DNA of 64,000 bases from Sporosarcina sp. Te-1 (lineage in GTDB: Bacteria > Bacillota > Bacilli > Bacillales_A > Planococcaceae): positions 2,873,501-2,937,500 of the forward strand of contig NZ_CP071798.1 in assembly GCF_017498505.1 (NCBI RefSeq). Reading direction: 5' to 3'. The stretch's first letter is position 1, and each line of letters begins with the position of its first letter. Position numbers and translations under genes: made by a program. This document shows, piece after piece, positions 8,210-16,630 of this stretch. The notes under the pieces are model-generated. The model worked only from the letters and a program-made list of their open reading frames with translations, made no database searches and was not told where the DNA came from.

Positions 8210-8998
8210 TTATTCCAAATCCATTGTCCCTTTCACGCGGGCCAAATACTCCGCATAGGCGATCAACAACAGGCTGATGGCGAAAAAGGAGCAGCCTAAC
8301 AGGAATTCCTGACTCAACAGGGCTGTCATTTGAGTGTAATCGCCATGATTTATAATGTCTTTTGTCAATCGGACACCTCTGGTAAGCGGAATGAACACCG
8401 CCACTTGCTCGAGCCAGGCTGGCATGACAGAAAGCGGATAGTTGGCCCCGCTCACTAACAACAAAATACTCGCAAGCAAATTGGACCACAGATGCATGGA
8501 AGGCGACCATAAGCAAAATGTTGCGATGATCAACCCTAAACCGCATGCTGAGAAAATCGACACGAGCCAAATCGCAAGCAACGATGCCAGAGCATCAAAG
8601 GGAATCGAAAGCCCGAATAGCAGGATGCCGAACAACAAGCCAAGTACAGCTGTGACTATGCCATTCACGACATGGGCGAGCGATCGGGAAATAAAAAGGG
8701 GTGCTTTGCTCGATGGCGTGGCCATGACGAGTTGAAGCGTCCCCATCCCTCGATCCGATGTAATGACGGACATCATGCCGAATACGGAATTCATGACACA
8801 TAGCAATAAAGCATTCGATGCGATATAGCCTGCCAGTCCTTCCCCTCCGTACACATAATTCACAAGCACCGCAAAAAAGAGCAATTGACTTAACGGATTC
8901 AAGACCATGACGAACACATACACTTTCGGATCCAGCCAGCCAAACAGCGCCTTATAAGACAGTACACTATGACGAAAAAAACGTTGGATCGCTTCCAT
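8210..8998 (-). CDS. ABC-2 type transporter permease
   Basis: 262 residues from ATG 8998. GGGGGTG lies 7 bases upstream and the start is one base past the stop of the upstream permease, suggesting translational coupling. Six membrane helices with the ABC-2 pattern; a helix-break region with LSVMPAWLEQVAVFIPLTRGV (shown in part) near 195-215 is the usual position of the conserved P-x-W motif of DrrB/YadH-type permeases. Third gene of an exporter operon (ATPase 9773-10753, permease 9000-9776, this permease). The substrate is unknown; such sets commonly export drugs, lipids or peptides. Confidence 0.82.
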   Translation of the reverse strand: MEAIQRFFRHSVLSYKALFGWLDPKVYVFVMVLNPLSQLLFFAVLVNYVYGGEGLAGYIASNALLLCVMNSVFGMMSVITSDRGMGTLQLVMATPSSKAPLFISRSLAHVVNGIVTAVLGLLFGILLFGLSIPFDALASLLAIWLVSIFSACGLGLIIATFCLWSPSMHLWSNLLASILLLVSGANYPLSVMPAWLEQVAVFIPLTRGVRLTKDIINHGDYTQMTALLSQEFLLGCSFFAISLLLIAYAEYLARVKGTMDLE

Positions 8999-8999
8999 A

Positions 9000-9776
9000 T
9001 CAGTACACCCCCAATTTCCCATTCATGCGGGCTTTCTTGTCAACCGCCCGGTAACAAAGATAACCAATTCCGATATAAATGAGTACAAGTGCAAACAATA
9101 CAGTAAAAGGCAGTGCCAGCTGGACCAATGTTGCAGTTTCATCTGTCGCCCGCCGAAGCAGCTCGATCGCCCAAGTCGGCGGCAACAAATAGGAAATCGG
9201 CTTCACCCAATCAGGCAAGATAGCGATCGGAAAAAGAAAACCGCAAACAAGATAAATCGGATATTCGATGAAATTCATTAAGGCATTCGTCTGGCGCGAC
9301 AGCGTAAACGCAAGCGCTAGGAAAAACGAAAAGACTGAAATGGCGATCAGCACCAAAACGAACGAACCGAAGAACAAGACTGGCTGCACAGCGGGCACTT
9401 CAATTTGGAAGAAAAGGACAAGATAGAGGAACGCAATGACCATAGATAGTAATCCCCACACCGTATTGCCGATAATCTTCCCGATCAGAATGGCGGCGAA
9501 TGGAACCGGAGTCACAAACAGAAGCTCCAACGTCCCATAATAACGCTCCCGCTGCACTTCGCTTGCCGATGAATAAACGATAGATGACCATAAGGCCATG
9601 AAGCCTGAGCCAAGGACGACATAATGGAATAATCGCTCAGGAGAGGAACCGCCGTATATGAAAAACGCCAATGTCGCCAAAAATAACGGATTTACCACGA
9701 TGACGAATTTAAACATAGGACGGGCAATCGACAAACCCATCTGCACTTTGACCGTATGCAGCAAAGCTCTCATCAT
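9000..9776 (-). CDS. ABC-2 type transporter permease
   Basis: 258 residues with six predicted membrane helices. FPIAILPDWVKPISYLLPPTW (in part, about 188-208) is the ABC-2 motif before the last two helices. The start ATGATG overlaps the ATPase stop by 4 bases (ATGA), a classic coupled pair. It is distinct in sequence from the next permease, so the exporter is likely a heterodimer in the membrane with one ATPase gene product supplied twice. Confidence 0.84.
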   Translation of the reverse strand: MMRALLHTVKVQMGLSIARPMFKFVIVVNPLFLATLAFFIYGGSSPERLFHYVVLGSGFMALWSSIVYSSASEVQRERYYGTLELLFVTPVPFAAILIGKIIGNTVWGLLSMVIAFLYLVLFFQIEVPAVQPVLFFGSFVLVLIAISVFSFFLALAFTLSRQTNALMNFIEYPIYLVCGFLFPIAILPDWVKPISYLLPPTWAIELLRRATDETATLVQLALPFTVLFALVLIYIGIGYLCYRAVDKKARMNGKLGVY

Positions 9777-10753
9777 TTCGCATGCCCCCCGACTAGTTGC
9801 ACATAGACGTCCTCCAGTGTCGGCTGCATGATAGCCAAGTCTGAGATCTTCGTCTCATCCACTAGTTGATAGATCGCAGGAATGACGGCTTGCGGCATTT
9901 CCGTTTGCAGGCGGATCGTCGCCATGATCTCATCCTGTTCATATTTCACATGACGGACATGCGGCAGCCCGGACAATGCTTCCAGCATACTTGCCTCAAC
10001 ACCGGTCAGCTTGCATTCGATGATCGACAAGCCCGCTGTCTGCCGTTTCATATTCTCCGGTGTATCCACCGTAATCAGTTTCCCTTTGTCAATAAATGCA
10101 ATCCGGTCGCAAAGCTCATCTGCTTCGTACATATAGTGGGTCGTCAACAAAATGGTCGTGCCCCGTTCATTCAGTTTCAATAAAATATCACGCAGCCGCC
10201 TGGCACTGACCGGATCCAATCCAATCGACGGTTCATCAAGAAAGAGGATATCCGGCCGATTAATGAGCCCTCTCGCGATTTGAAGACGTTGCTTCATCCC
10301 CTTGGAGAACGTTTCAACCCGCTGATGTGCTACGTCCTCAAGTCCAACAAGCTCAAGCAGTTCCAAAATACGGTTTTTCTGTTCAAGCCGTGGCACTTTG
10401 TACAAATCCGCAAAATAGGCAAGATTATCATAGGCAGATAACCGCCAATACAAGTTCCGCTCCCCACCTAAGATAAAGTTAATATGCGGCCTGACTTTCC
10501 GATGCTGCGTGACTGGATCCATCCCCATTATGGAAATCGTCCCCCCGTCTGGAATGAGCATCGTCGTCAACAGCTTGATCATCGTTGTTTTCCCCGCTCC
10601 GTTTGGTCCGAGCAATCCAAAAATCTCTCCTCTATTGATCGAGAAAGAAATCCCCTTCAGCGCCTCAACTTCCTTCTTTGTTTTCTTAAACAGCCCTACT
10701 TCGGTCTTATACACCCGCCGAACGTTCGAAACGGTGATAACTGTTTCCCCCAT
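9773..10753 (-). CDS. ABC transporter ATP-binding protein (DrrA-like exporter)
   Basis: 326 residues. Walker A GPNGAGKTT (49-57), signature FSKGMKQ (149-155) and Walker B ILFLDEP (169-175), followed by the H-loop in LLTTHYMYEADEL. A C-terminal extension of about 100 residues after 225 is typical of the DrrA/CcmA-type exporter ATPases. GGAGGGG lies before ATG 10753. The operon promoter region (10754-10800) holds a repeated ATCTAATA block (two copies about 10 bases apart) which may be a repressor site, but no regulator gene is in the operon. Confidence 0.9.
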   Translation of the reverse strand: MGETVITVSNVRRVYKTEVGLFKKTKKEVEALKGISFSINRGEIFGLLGPNGAGKTTMIKLLTTMLIPDGGTISIMGMDPVTQHRKVRPHINFILGGERNLYWRLSAYDNLAYFADLYKVPRLEQKNRILELLELVGLEDVAHQRVETFSKGMKQRLQIARGLINRPDILFLDEPSIGLDPVSARRLRDILLKLNERGTTILLTTHYMYEADELCDRIAFIDKGKLITVDTPENMKRQTAGLSIIECKLTGVEASMLEALSGLPHVRHVKYEQDEIMATIRLQTEMPQAVIPAIYQLVDETKISDLAIMQPTLEDVYVQLVGGHAK

Positions 10754-10830
10754 TTCATCCCCTCCAATATTAGATACTTATCTTATTAGATGATTGTAAT
10801 ATATAGAGAGGATTTGTCAATGAGAACAAA

Positions 10831-10862
10831 CAAAAAAAGCGCAGCCATGGTGAGCTGCACTT
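10831..10862 (-). terminator. Terminator after the GNAT gene
   Basis: AGTGCAGC and GCTGCGCT form an 8-bp stem with one G-T pair around an 8-base loop, then TTTTTTT on the minus strand. Confidence 0.85.
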
Positions 10863-10864
10863 TG

Positions 10865-11347
10865 TTATTCAATCAATATCTTTTCCATAATAAACTCATT
10901 ATATGAGAGCTCATTCAATATACGCTGCCCCACTATATTGTAACCTCTTCGTTTATACATAGTAGGTAAATAAGGATGTTTTTGCGCCACAGTTAATCGA
11001 ATTACGTTCTCTCTTCTATCGGTTATTTCTTTTTCAGCTGATTTCATTAATTGCTTAGATAAGCCCTGTCCCTTTAGCTCTGATTTTACCGCTAGTCTGC
11101 TGAGTACGAAGCAGTTCCAATCCTTATTAAACTTTAGACGGACAGTGCCCAAAATAATAGGTGAGTTTGGTTGTTTGGCGACAAATAAAATTGTATCGTT
11201 GATCCACTGTTCCACTTCTTGAACTGAAACACTTGACGCACTTGCCGGAAGTCCTAACTTCTCATTTTCCGAATACGCATCCCAATATAATTCCGCAAGT
11301 AATTTTGCATCACTTAATTTAGCCTTTTCAATAATAAACCCCAACAC
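10865..11347 (-). CDS. GNAT family N-acetyltransferase
   Basis: About 160 residues. The acetyl-CoA site motif of the GNAT fold is visible (VLSRLAVKSELKGQGLSKQL, about 81-100, with the Q/RxxGxG/A-like KGQGLS loop), followed by YLPTMYKRRGYNIVG near the C-terminus. The start is uncertain: GTG 11347 with AAAGG 7 bases upstream is preferred; GTG 11353 overlaps the ribosome site and TTG 11344 is also possible. The acyl acceptor is unknown. Monocistronic between a terminator and the ArsR-type gene. Confidence 0.75.
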   Translation of the reverse strand: MLGFIIEKAKLSDAKLLAELYWDAYSENEKLGLPASASSVSVQEVEQWINDTILFVAKQPNSPIILGTVRLKFNKDWNCFVLSRLAVKSELKGQGLSKQLMKSAEKEITDRRENVIRLTVAQKHPYLPTMYKRRGYNIVGQRILNELSYNEFIMEKILIE

Positions 11348-11410
11348 ACACACCTACCTTTGTTTTAACTACTACATTCAAAGATATAATTGAAGCCTAC
11401 CTTATACCAC

Positions 11411-12436
11411 TTAAATAAAATCCCTTATTTCAGCCAATACCTGCTCCACCTTCTCCTGATCACAAGAGAAGTATTTAATATTACCCACTTTCTCTTCCTT
11501 CACCAATCCGGCTTTCTTCAATAGTTCAAGATGATGGGACACCGTCGCCGTCGTGATGCCTAAGTATTCCGCAATCTTGGCTCCATACTCCCGTTGGCCG
11601 GACAACAGCCGCAACATCAGCAAACGGTTCCGGTCCGCTAACACTTTCAGCTGCGACTCAAGCTCTTTGCTCGTGTCTATGACGTCAGATAACGGAACGG
11701 CACATCCGTAGATGACGATGCAGACTTCCGTATTAAAGAGTCGGATGCGTCCTGGTGAACTATAATAAGACGGGATAAAATAAAACATTTTGTACTGGCT
11801 TGTCCGTCTGAAAGACTTCCCCATGACGTATTGGGCGAGCGCAAGAGGTTCCATCGAAATCGATTGGACTTCCTGCATTGCCGTTTCCGCCATTTCCTTT
11901 TTGGCCTCCAAAGCCTGCTGGAACTCGATCGAGGCGTCAATCTCTACTACCAAGGAGGAGAACCCACGCCGATACGTGTTCAGGCTGGCCAGGAATTCCA
12001 TGATGGCTTCCCGTTTTTCATCTGTGTCCCACAAAATTGTCTCTTCGTAATCGGGTAACGACGCGGGAGCTTCTACCAATTCTTCTACCTGGGGCAATGG
12101 GATATACTCTGAAAAGAAATTATAGACATATTCGGCATCGCTTAATTGATCCATGCCTTCCACAAACGCTTGGACATCATGGAAATAAGGACACGGCAAT
12201 AGAAAATTGAGCAATGGGGAGAATCCTAATGCAATTGATTTTGGCCACATCTCAATAATTTTCTTTGCTTCACTCGATAATTCTGCTAAAACTTTTCCGC
12301 TGTCTGCTTCAGCAAATTCGTTTTTCGTTGCCCCTACGAAAAACCCTAGCAGTGACAATGCCTCGACAACCGGAGAATATACATGGTCTACCACTACCAC
12401 TGGTTTCTTCATTCCATCGTCCTTCTCAAATGCCAT
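11411..12436 (-). CDS. ArsR-type winged-helix regulator with a long N-terminal domain
   Basis: 341 residues. The DNA-binding module is at the C-terminus (about 262-335): KVLADRNRLLMLRLL, then GITTATVSHHLELLKKAGLV as the recognition helix-turn-helix and wing. This is the HTH_5 type, but at the opposite end from most ArsR proteins. The first 250 residues are a separate alpha-rich domain of the kind found in DUF5937-like regulators, probably the sensor. GGAGGGG precedes ATG 12436. No metal-binding cysteine pair of the ArsR/SmtB type is seen in the recognition helix, so metal sensing is not implied. Confidence 0.75.
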   Translation of the reverse strand: MAFEKDDGMKKPVVVVDHVYSPVVEALSLLGFFVGATKNEFAEADSGKVLAELSSEAKKIIEMWPKSIALGFSPLLNFLLPCPYFHDVQAFVEGMDQLSDAEYVYNFFSEYIPLPQVEELVEAPASLPDYEETILWDTDEKREAIMEFLASLNTYRRGFSSLVVEIDASIEFQQALEAKKEMAETAMQEVQSISMEPLALAQYVMGKSFRRTSQYKMFYFIPSYYSSPGRIRLFNTEVCIVIYGCAVPLSDVIDTSKELESQLKVLADRNRLLMLRLLSGQREYGAKIAEYLGITTATVSHHLELLKKAGLVKEEKVGNIKYFSCDQEKVEQVLAEIRDFI

Positions 12437-12729
12437 GGCTGGATCCCCTCCTTTCTTATATTCTAAAGGTTAGTCAACTCTTCAGTCGGTGCTTTGATGA
12501 TTTTCCTGCTTCCTGCTTTCCATTTGCATCCTTGTGCACCCATTATAGCAGGAGGAGGAATAGCAGGCGAATGGGCATCTCAAAACTAGAATGGCGTTGT
12601 GTGCTCTTATGGTTGAATTGCTCAAGATAAGGTGGAGATAGCTCCACAACGACGGATATGTTTGTCTCTCATAATTGAAATTCTAACGGAATAAAAAATG
12701 TATAATAAATTCTGTTCAACTTAATACAA

Positions 12730-12807
12730 AAAAATGAACACGGTGTCATTTTTATTGACAGCACAAACGCTATAGCTTACTCTAAAAATGACACTGTCGT
12801 CATTTTT
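12730..12807 (+). promoter_or_regulatory. Promoter flanked by two copies of a 24-bp palindromic operator
   Basis: Two 24-bp inverted repeats of the form AAAAATGA-N8-TCATTTTT lie at 12730-12753 and 12784-12807. In the second the arms extend to 9 bp (AAAAATGAC/GTCATTTTT). Between them is TTGACA at 12755-12760 and, 17 bases later, TACTCT at 12778-12783 as a probable -10. The start point would fall inside the second operator. This is a textbook layout for TetR self-repression of the gene starting at 12828. The rest of the 390-bp gap (12437-12729) shows nothing recognisable. Confidence 0.75.
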
Positions 12808-12827
12808 ATGTTTATAAGGAGGAAACT

Positions 12828-13487
12828 ATGCCAAAGGTAAGCCCTGAATATGTACTTAGAAAAAAAAATACGATTTTAGAAGCTGCTTCATCGGTCTGTA
12901 AAGATAAGCCACTTTATGAAATCACGATGAGAGATATCATTAAAGCATCGGGGATGAGTCAAGGAGGTATTTACCGTTATTATTCGGATTTGGATGAAAT
13001 ACTTGTTGCAGTCATAAATCAGACGAATGCTAATGCAAACTATACACAAGCTGTCAATGCGATCATTGAGAATACCGATTCTCCTAAAGAATCTATAAAA
13101 AAATTATTTGCTTTTCTTGGGGAATACATTAAGGAAAACTTGTTTACGATTGGTAAAATCCAATTCGAGCTCACAATAGTGTTTGCGAACAACCCTGAGA
13201 GACAAGAGAAGATATTGCCGAATATCACTGAGAGTGAAAGCGGGCAATATTTAGTGGAACAGTTATTTCGAACAATTCATGAGGGAATTTCTTCGGGAAT
13301 CTTTAAGCCTGAAGTAGCTCCGGAAGAGATTTTCACTTTTATAATGACATCCATTGATGGAATTGTAAGAGATGTCGTTTTACAAAAATGCTACGGGATG
13401 TTTCAAAATAGTCAGGTGCAGTTTGACGAAATCCGTCTAATGGATACTCTATGCAAATCCGTATTGTTATTGTTGGGTTCTAAATAA
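12828..13487 (+). CDS. TetR/AcrR family transcriptional regulator
   Basis: 219 residues. The N-terminal helix-turn-helix (about 12-58) has the TetR signature with MRDIIKASGMSQGGIYRYYS and the following DLDEILVAVI helix. The C-terminal half is the helical ligand and dimer domain. AAGGAGG lies before ATG 12828. The operator pair just upstream strongly suggests autoregulation. The next gene, a CPBP membrane protease 14 bases downstream, is in the same transcript and is the likely target. Confidence 0.9.
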   Translation: MPKVSPEYVLRKKNTILEAASSVCKDKPLYEITMRDIIKASGMSQGGIYRYYSDLDEILVAVINQTNANANYTQAVNAIIENTDSPKESIKKLFAFLGEYIKENLFTIGKIQFELTIVFANNPERQEKILPNITESESGQYLVEQLFRTIHEGISSGIFKPEVAPEEIFTFIMTSIDGIVRDVVLQKCYGMFQNSQVQFDEIRLMDTLCKSVLLLLGSK

Positions 13488-13501
13488 GGAGAGATCAAGT
13501 A

Positions 13502-14275
13502 TTGGGAAAAGAGATAAGAAGATTTCTATTCTATACCTTTGTTTCCTCGTGGATTCTATGGGGTGGCTTAGCCATATTAACGCAGTTAAATCTGCTAAGG
13601 TTTGGAACCGCATTGTCATTGATATTGTTTATACTTGGAGGTATCACCCCCGCCTTTTGCGAAATTTGGCTGAAAAAGAAATATAGCTCTAAAGAAGATT
13701 TTAACTCTTTTGTAAAAAATATAAAAAATCCCGGACATCCATTTTCTTGGTATGCATTCACCATTGGGCTTGCATTTGCGGCATGTTTTTTGCCTACTCT
13801 TTGGGGTGGAGCATCTCTGGAAAATCCTCTCTATATTGCATTGATTTTATTTCCAATCATGGTGATTGGGGGAGGCTTAGAAGAAATAGGGTGGCGAGGA
13901 TATTTACAGCCTGCGCTGCAGAAAAAATGGTCGTCATTTACAAGTACATTCATGGTGGGTGGTATTTGGGCAATCTGGCATCTCCCATTATGGTTCGTAG
14001 TTGGATCAAACCAAACAAGTATGAACTTTCTCTGGTTCACTCTCAGTGCATTAGCTTTATCTTTTCTCCTGACAGTCATTTATTCTTTTACTAATAGTAT
14101 TTTTCTATGTATTATTTTTCACGCTTTAATTAACTCATTTTGGGAAGTATTTATCCCAAATACGACTGTTGTTTCTGCTTTATTAACTCTTTTATTTGCT
14201 TTGCTTATTTTTATTTTATTTAGGTGGTATCATGTAAAGTCTGATACAAACGAGCCAAACTTGGCCCCTGAGTAA
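13502..14275 (+). CDS. CPBP family intramembrane glutamic endopeptidase
   Basis: 257 residues, about eight membrane helices. The CAAX-protease/bacteriocin-processing motifs are present in order: EEIGWRGY (motif 1, EExxxR, about 126-133), WAIWHLPLW (motif 2 with the catalytic His, about 155-163) and HALINSFWE (motif 3, HxxxN/B, about 209-217). The start is TTG 13502 with GGAGAGATC upstream. Family members cleave membrane proteins or process peptides; some give self-immunity to bacteriocins. Its control by the linked TetR regulator suggests induction by a small molecule. Confidence 0.85.
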   Translation: MGKEIRRFLFYTFVSSWILWGGLAILTQLNLLRFGTALSLILFILGGITPAFCEIWLKKKYSSKEDFNSFVKNIKNPGHPFSWYAFTIGLAFAACFLPTLWGGASLENPLYIALILFPIMVIGGGLEEIGWRGYLQPALQKKWSSFTSTFMVGGIWAIWHLPLWFVVGSNQTSMNFLWFTLSALALSFLLTVIYSFTNSIFLCIIFHALINSFWEVFIPNTTVVSALLTLLFALLIFILFRWYHVKSDTNEPNLAPE

Positions 14276-14540
14276 ACATTGTTTTCCTCAGGCTGGCCAG
14301 AGCTTTTTCACTTGAAAAGCCTCGTGCCAATCGCCTCCGTTTCATCTTGTATAAAGCCTTCTGAAATGACGTCCAAACCGCATCCGGCACCTTCACTAAG
14401 CTGTTGGTTTCACGCAGCTTAGTGAGAAGTCGGGTGTAAGACGCATTGAACGGACAATACCTGAAACCTTGAACCTGTAATCCAGCTTGAAGGAGAGGTC
14501 ATGTTCCAGTCGTTTGAGAAATTGGCCAGCATCACTTGGC
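14276..14540. other. Gap between CPBP and PstS-like genes
   Basis: 265 bases. The only clear structure is an 11-bp perfect hairpin (TCACTAAGCTG/CAGCTTAGTGA, 14393-14424) without a T-run. A minus-strand frame stays open from about 14497 to past 14280 (it contains VKVPDAVWTSFQKAL), but it has no start codon with a ribosome site and no recognised family. It could be a gene remnant. Confidence 0.4.
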
Positions 14541-15695
14541 CTAATCCTTATCACTGCCAATACCGACATAACCCGTTTTCTCCACCAGTTCCTGTCCTTC
14601 GTCCGACAAGATCCAGTCGATGAAGCCCTCCACATTTGGGTTTTCGGAACCCGCCGTAATGGCATACAGTTCGCGTGTGATTGGGTAAGCACCTGAGCGG
14701 ATCGTTTCAATAGTCGGCTCTGCCCCGTCAATAGCAAGCAGCCGGATATCGTTGTTCCCTATCATTGATTCCGAATAATAACGGAACGTAAAGCCGATGG
14801 CACCGTCATAATTGCGGTAATCCGCCACGTAGGTAATAATGCCGCTCATAAGATCAGCCACTTCCTCTGTCGGTGCCTTTATAATGGACACATCTCCCAT
14901 GAATTCCTCCAGTGCTGTCTGGCTCCCGCTATCAGCCGGCCGTTGGAACGCCCTAATTTTCGCACGGTTTCCGCCGACTTCTTTCCAGTTTGTCACCTTA
15001 CCGGAATAAATATCGCGCAGCTCCTCCTGCGTCAGTCCTTTGACCGGATTCTCCTTATTGATGAAGAAGACGAAAGCTTCTTTTCCGATTGGTGTGAGAA
15101 CCAGCTCTTTACCTAGTTCACTCGCACGTGCTCGCTGTGCGTCTGACGGACCGAGCGCAAAAATGATATCAACATCCCCGGCCAACAAGTTCTCATACGC
15201 ACTTCCCGTTCGGTTCGACATGACGGCGCTATTGTACGGATCGTAATTCTGCTTCGGATAGACTGCTTGGGCAAACGCAGCATACACGGGATAGAGGGCG
15301 GTAGCTCCGTCTATTATTGGCAAGTTCTGCTCGATGCGGAAGGAAGCCGGCCGACCGAGCTCTACCGCTTTCGTTCCTGGCTGGTTCGGTGCATAGGCAT
15401 ACAAATCGACATCAGCTGTCTCCACAACCGGCTTTGTCAGTTTATAAAGGGCCGGAGCCGCCACAACACATCCAATCAAAACGATAGCAATCGGAACTCC
15501 ATAAAATACGGCACGTCGTTTGACATTAAAAATGGACATGCCAACAATTACGATAAAACCGATGAATCCCCCGATCAGAATGGGCATCCATTCTCCATGC
15601 CCCCCAAACAAGAGAAACAATCCCATAGGCACCGCAAAGAATGATACAAGCAAGGTGAAACCCGCCAGAGAAGCAATTCTACCCAATAGTTTCAC
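14541..15695 (-). CDS. Membrane-anchored PstS-like phosphate-binding protein
   Basis: 384 residues from GTG 15695, chosen for GGGGGA six bases upstream. Three membrane helices fill the first 75 residues (about 4-25, 30-50 and 57-78). The rest is a type 2 periplasmic-binding fold of the PstS family, with IDGATALYPVYAAFAQ, NRTGSAYENLLAGDVDIIF (in part) and KEAFVFFINKENPVKGLTQEEL (in part) as conserved features. PstS normally has a lipoprotein signal and sits in a pstSCAB operon; here there is neither a lipobox nor any pst gene nearby. It may therefore be a sensor or an anchored binding protein rather than a transporter subunit. Confidence 0.75.
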   Translation of the reverse strand: MKLLGRIASLAGFTLLVSFFAVPMGLFLLFGGHGEWMPILIGGFIGFIVIVGMSIFNVKRRAVFYGVPIAIVLIGCVVAAPALYKLTKPVVETADVDLYAYAPNQPGTKAVELGRPASFRIEQNLPIIDGATALYPVYAAFAQAVYPKQNYDPYNSAVMSNRTGSAYENLLAGDVDIIFALGPSDAQRARASELGKELVLTPIGKEAFVFFINKENPVKGLTQEELRDIYSGKVTNWKEVGGNRAKIRAFQRPADSGSQTALEEFMGDVSIIKAPTEEVADLMSGIITYVADYRNYDGAIGFTFRYYSESMIGNNDIRLLAIDGAEPTIETIRSGAYPITRELYAITAGSENPNVEGFIDWILSDEGQELVEKTGYVGIGSDKD

Positions 15696-15863
15696 TCCGC
15701 ATCCCCCTTTTCTTATCATTATAGCAGGACGTAGAGAGGCGGGCGAACGGATCCCCTCTCCCTAGGTTTCTTATACATTTAACTTGGCCAAGGCGAATTC
15801 TATATTCCACATGAAAATATGCTATACTACCCGTACATCACTAGATTCAGAAAGGATTTGAAC

Positions 15864-16601
15864 ATGAAACAAAAAATCGGAGTGGCCCTGCTATTCATAG
15901 CCAACTTGGGTTCCATGGGGCTGTTCTATCTCATTTTAGGCATGGCATTTGGGTTCTCCAGCCCGCCACAACATATAGGAAATATCATTCTTCTGGCAGT
16001 CGGATTCGCGTTCGTTCTCCAATGGGTCGCCTTCTATTTTGTAGCATTCCGATCAAGTAAACGATGGCTTGCCTTTTTCATAATTTGGCTTGTACTCATT
16101 TCGCCTCTTTGTGCCGGACTGCCTATTCTCTTAATCATTCCGATGATGTATATTGTAGGAACAATTTTATCAATCGAGCCGAAGAAAGAAAAAGAGTCCA
16201 AGGAACTTATTACACGTCCGAAACGGGGCAAGAAAGAGGAAATGTTGCTGATCTTGGTGTTCATCCCAACCATGTGGGCAACTCTTCTATTTGTGTTGGA
16301 CGTCATACAGGTTGTCCCCTACTCGTTTTATTCCTCCCACTTTTCTATGTTGTTTTCGCTCATTCTACTGCCGCTTGTCATTTTAATAGGCAGTTGGATC
16401 GTCGTATGGAAAGTCGCCAAAAATGGATACAGCCATTGGATGTATTTCTTGTTAGTTCCTATCCTATTCGCATTAATAATGATCTTCCGCATTGGCAGTG
16501 GATTCATAGCAATGCCAATACAAATTCAACTATCGCTAATCCTGCAACTACTCGCTTACGGGACGGCTGTTTTTCTAGTATGGAAAAAGCAAAAAGAGTG
16601 A
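15864..16601 (+). CDS. Integral membrane protein, two-part, paralogous to the gene at 7835
   Basis: 245 residues from ATG 15864 (AAAGGA 7 bases upstream; an earlier start at 15819 lacks a ribosome site). The first half has three membrane helices and matches the 7835 protein (WVAFYFVAFRSSKRWLAFFI). A charged linker follows (KKEKESKELITRPKRGKKEE, about 113-132), then four more helices. No known domain is recognised. It ends at a hairpin shared with the convergent gene at 16619. Confidence 0.6.
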   Translation: MKQKIGVALLFIANLGSMGLFYLILGMAFGFSSPPQHIGNIILLAVGFAFVLQWVAFYFVAFRSSKRWLAFFIIWLVLISPLCAGLPILLIIPMMYIVGTILSIEPKKEKESKELITRPKRGKKEEMLLILVFIPTMWATLLFVLDVIQVVPYSFYSSHFSMLFSLILLPLVILIGSWIVVWKVAKNGYSHWMYFLLVPILFALIMIFRIGSGFIAMPIQIQLSLILQLLAYGTAVFLVWKKQKE

Positions 16602-16630
16602 AGAAGGTTTGTCCTTCCTCACCCTTTTTG
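16591..16630. terminator. Bidirectional terminator between convergent genes
   Basis: GTGAAGAAGG and CCTTCCTCAC form a 10-bp stem with one mismatch around a 4-base loop, with CCTTTTT on the plus side and a T-run (CTCTTTTTG) on the minus side. It overlaps both stop regions. Confidence 0.8.

Noticed and set aside
14280..14500. Open minus-strand frame downstream of the PstS-like gene
   Set aside because: No start codon with a ribosome site and no family match; mentioned only as a possible remnant.
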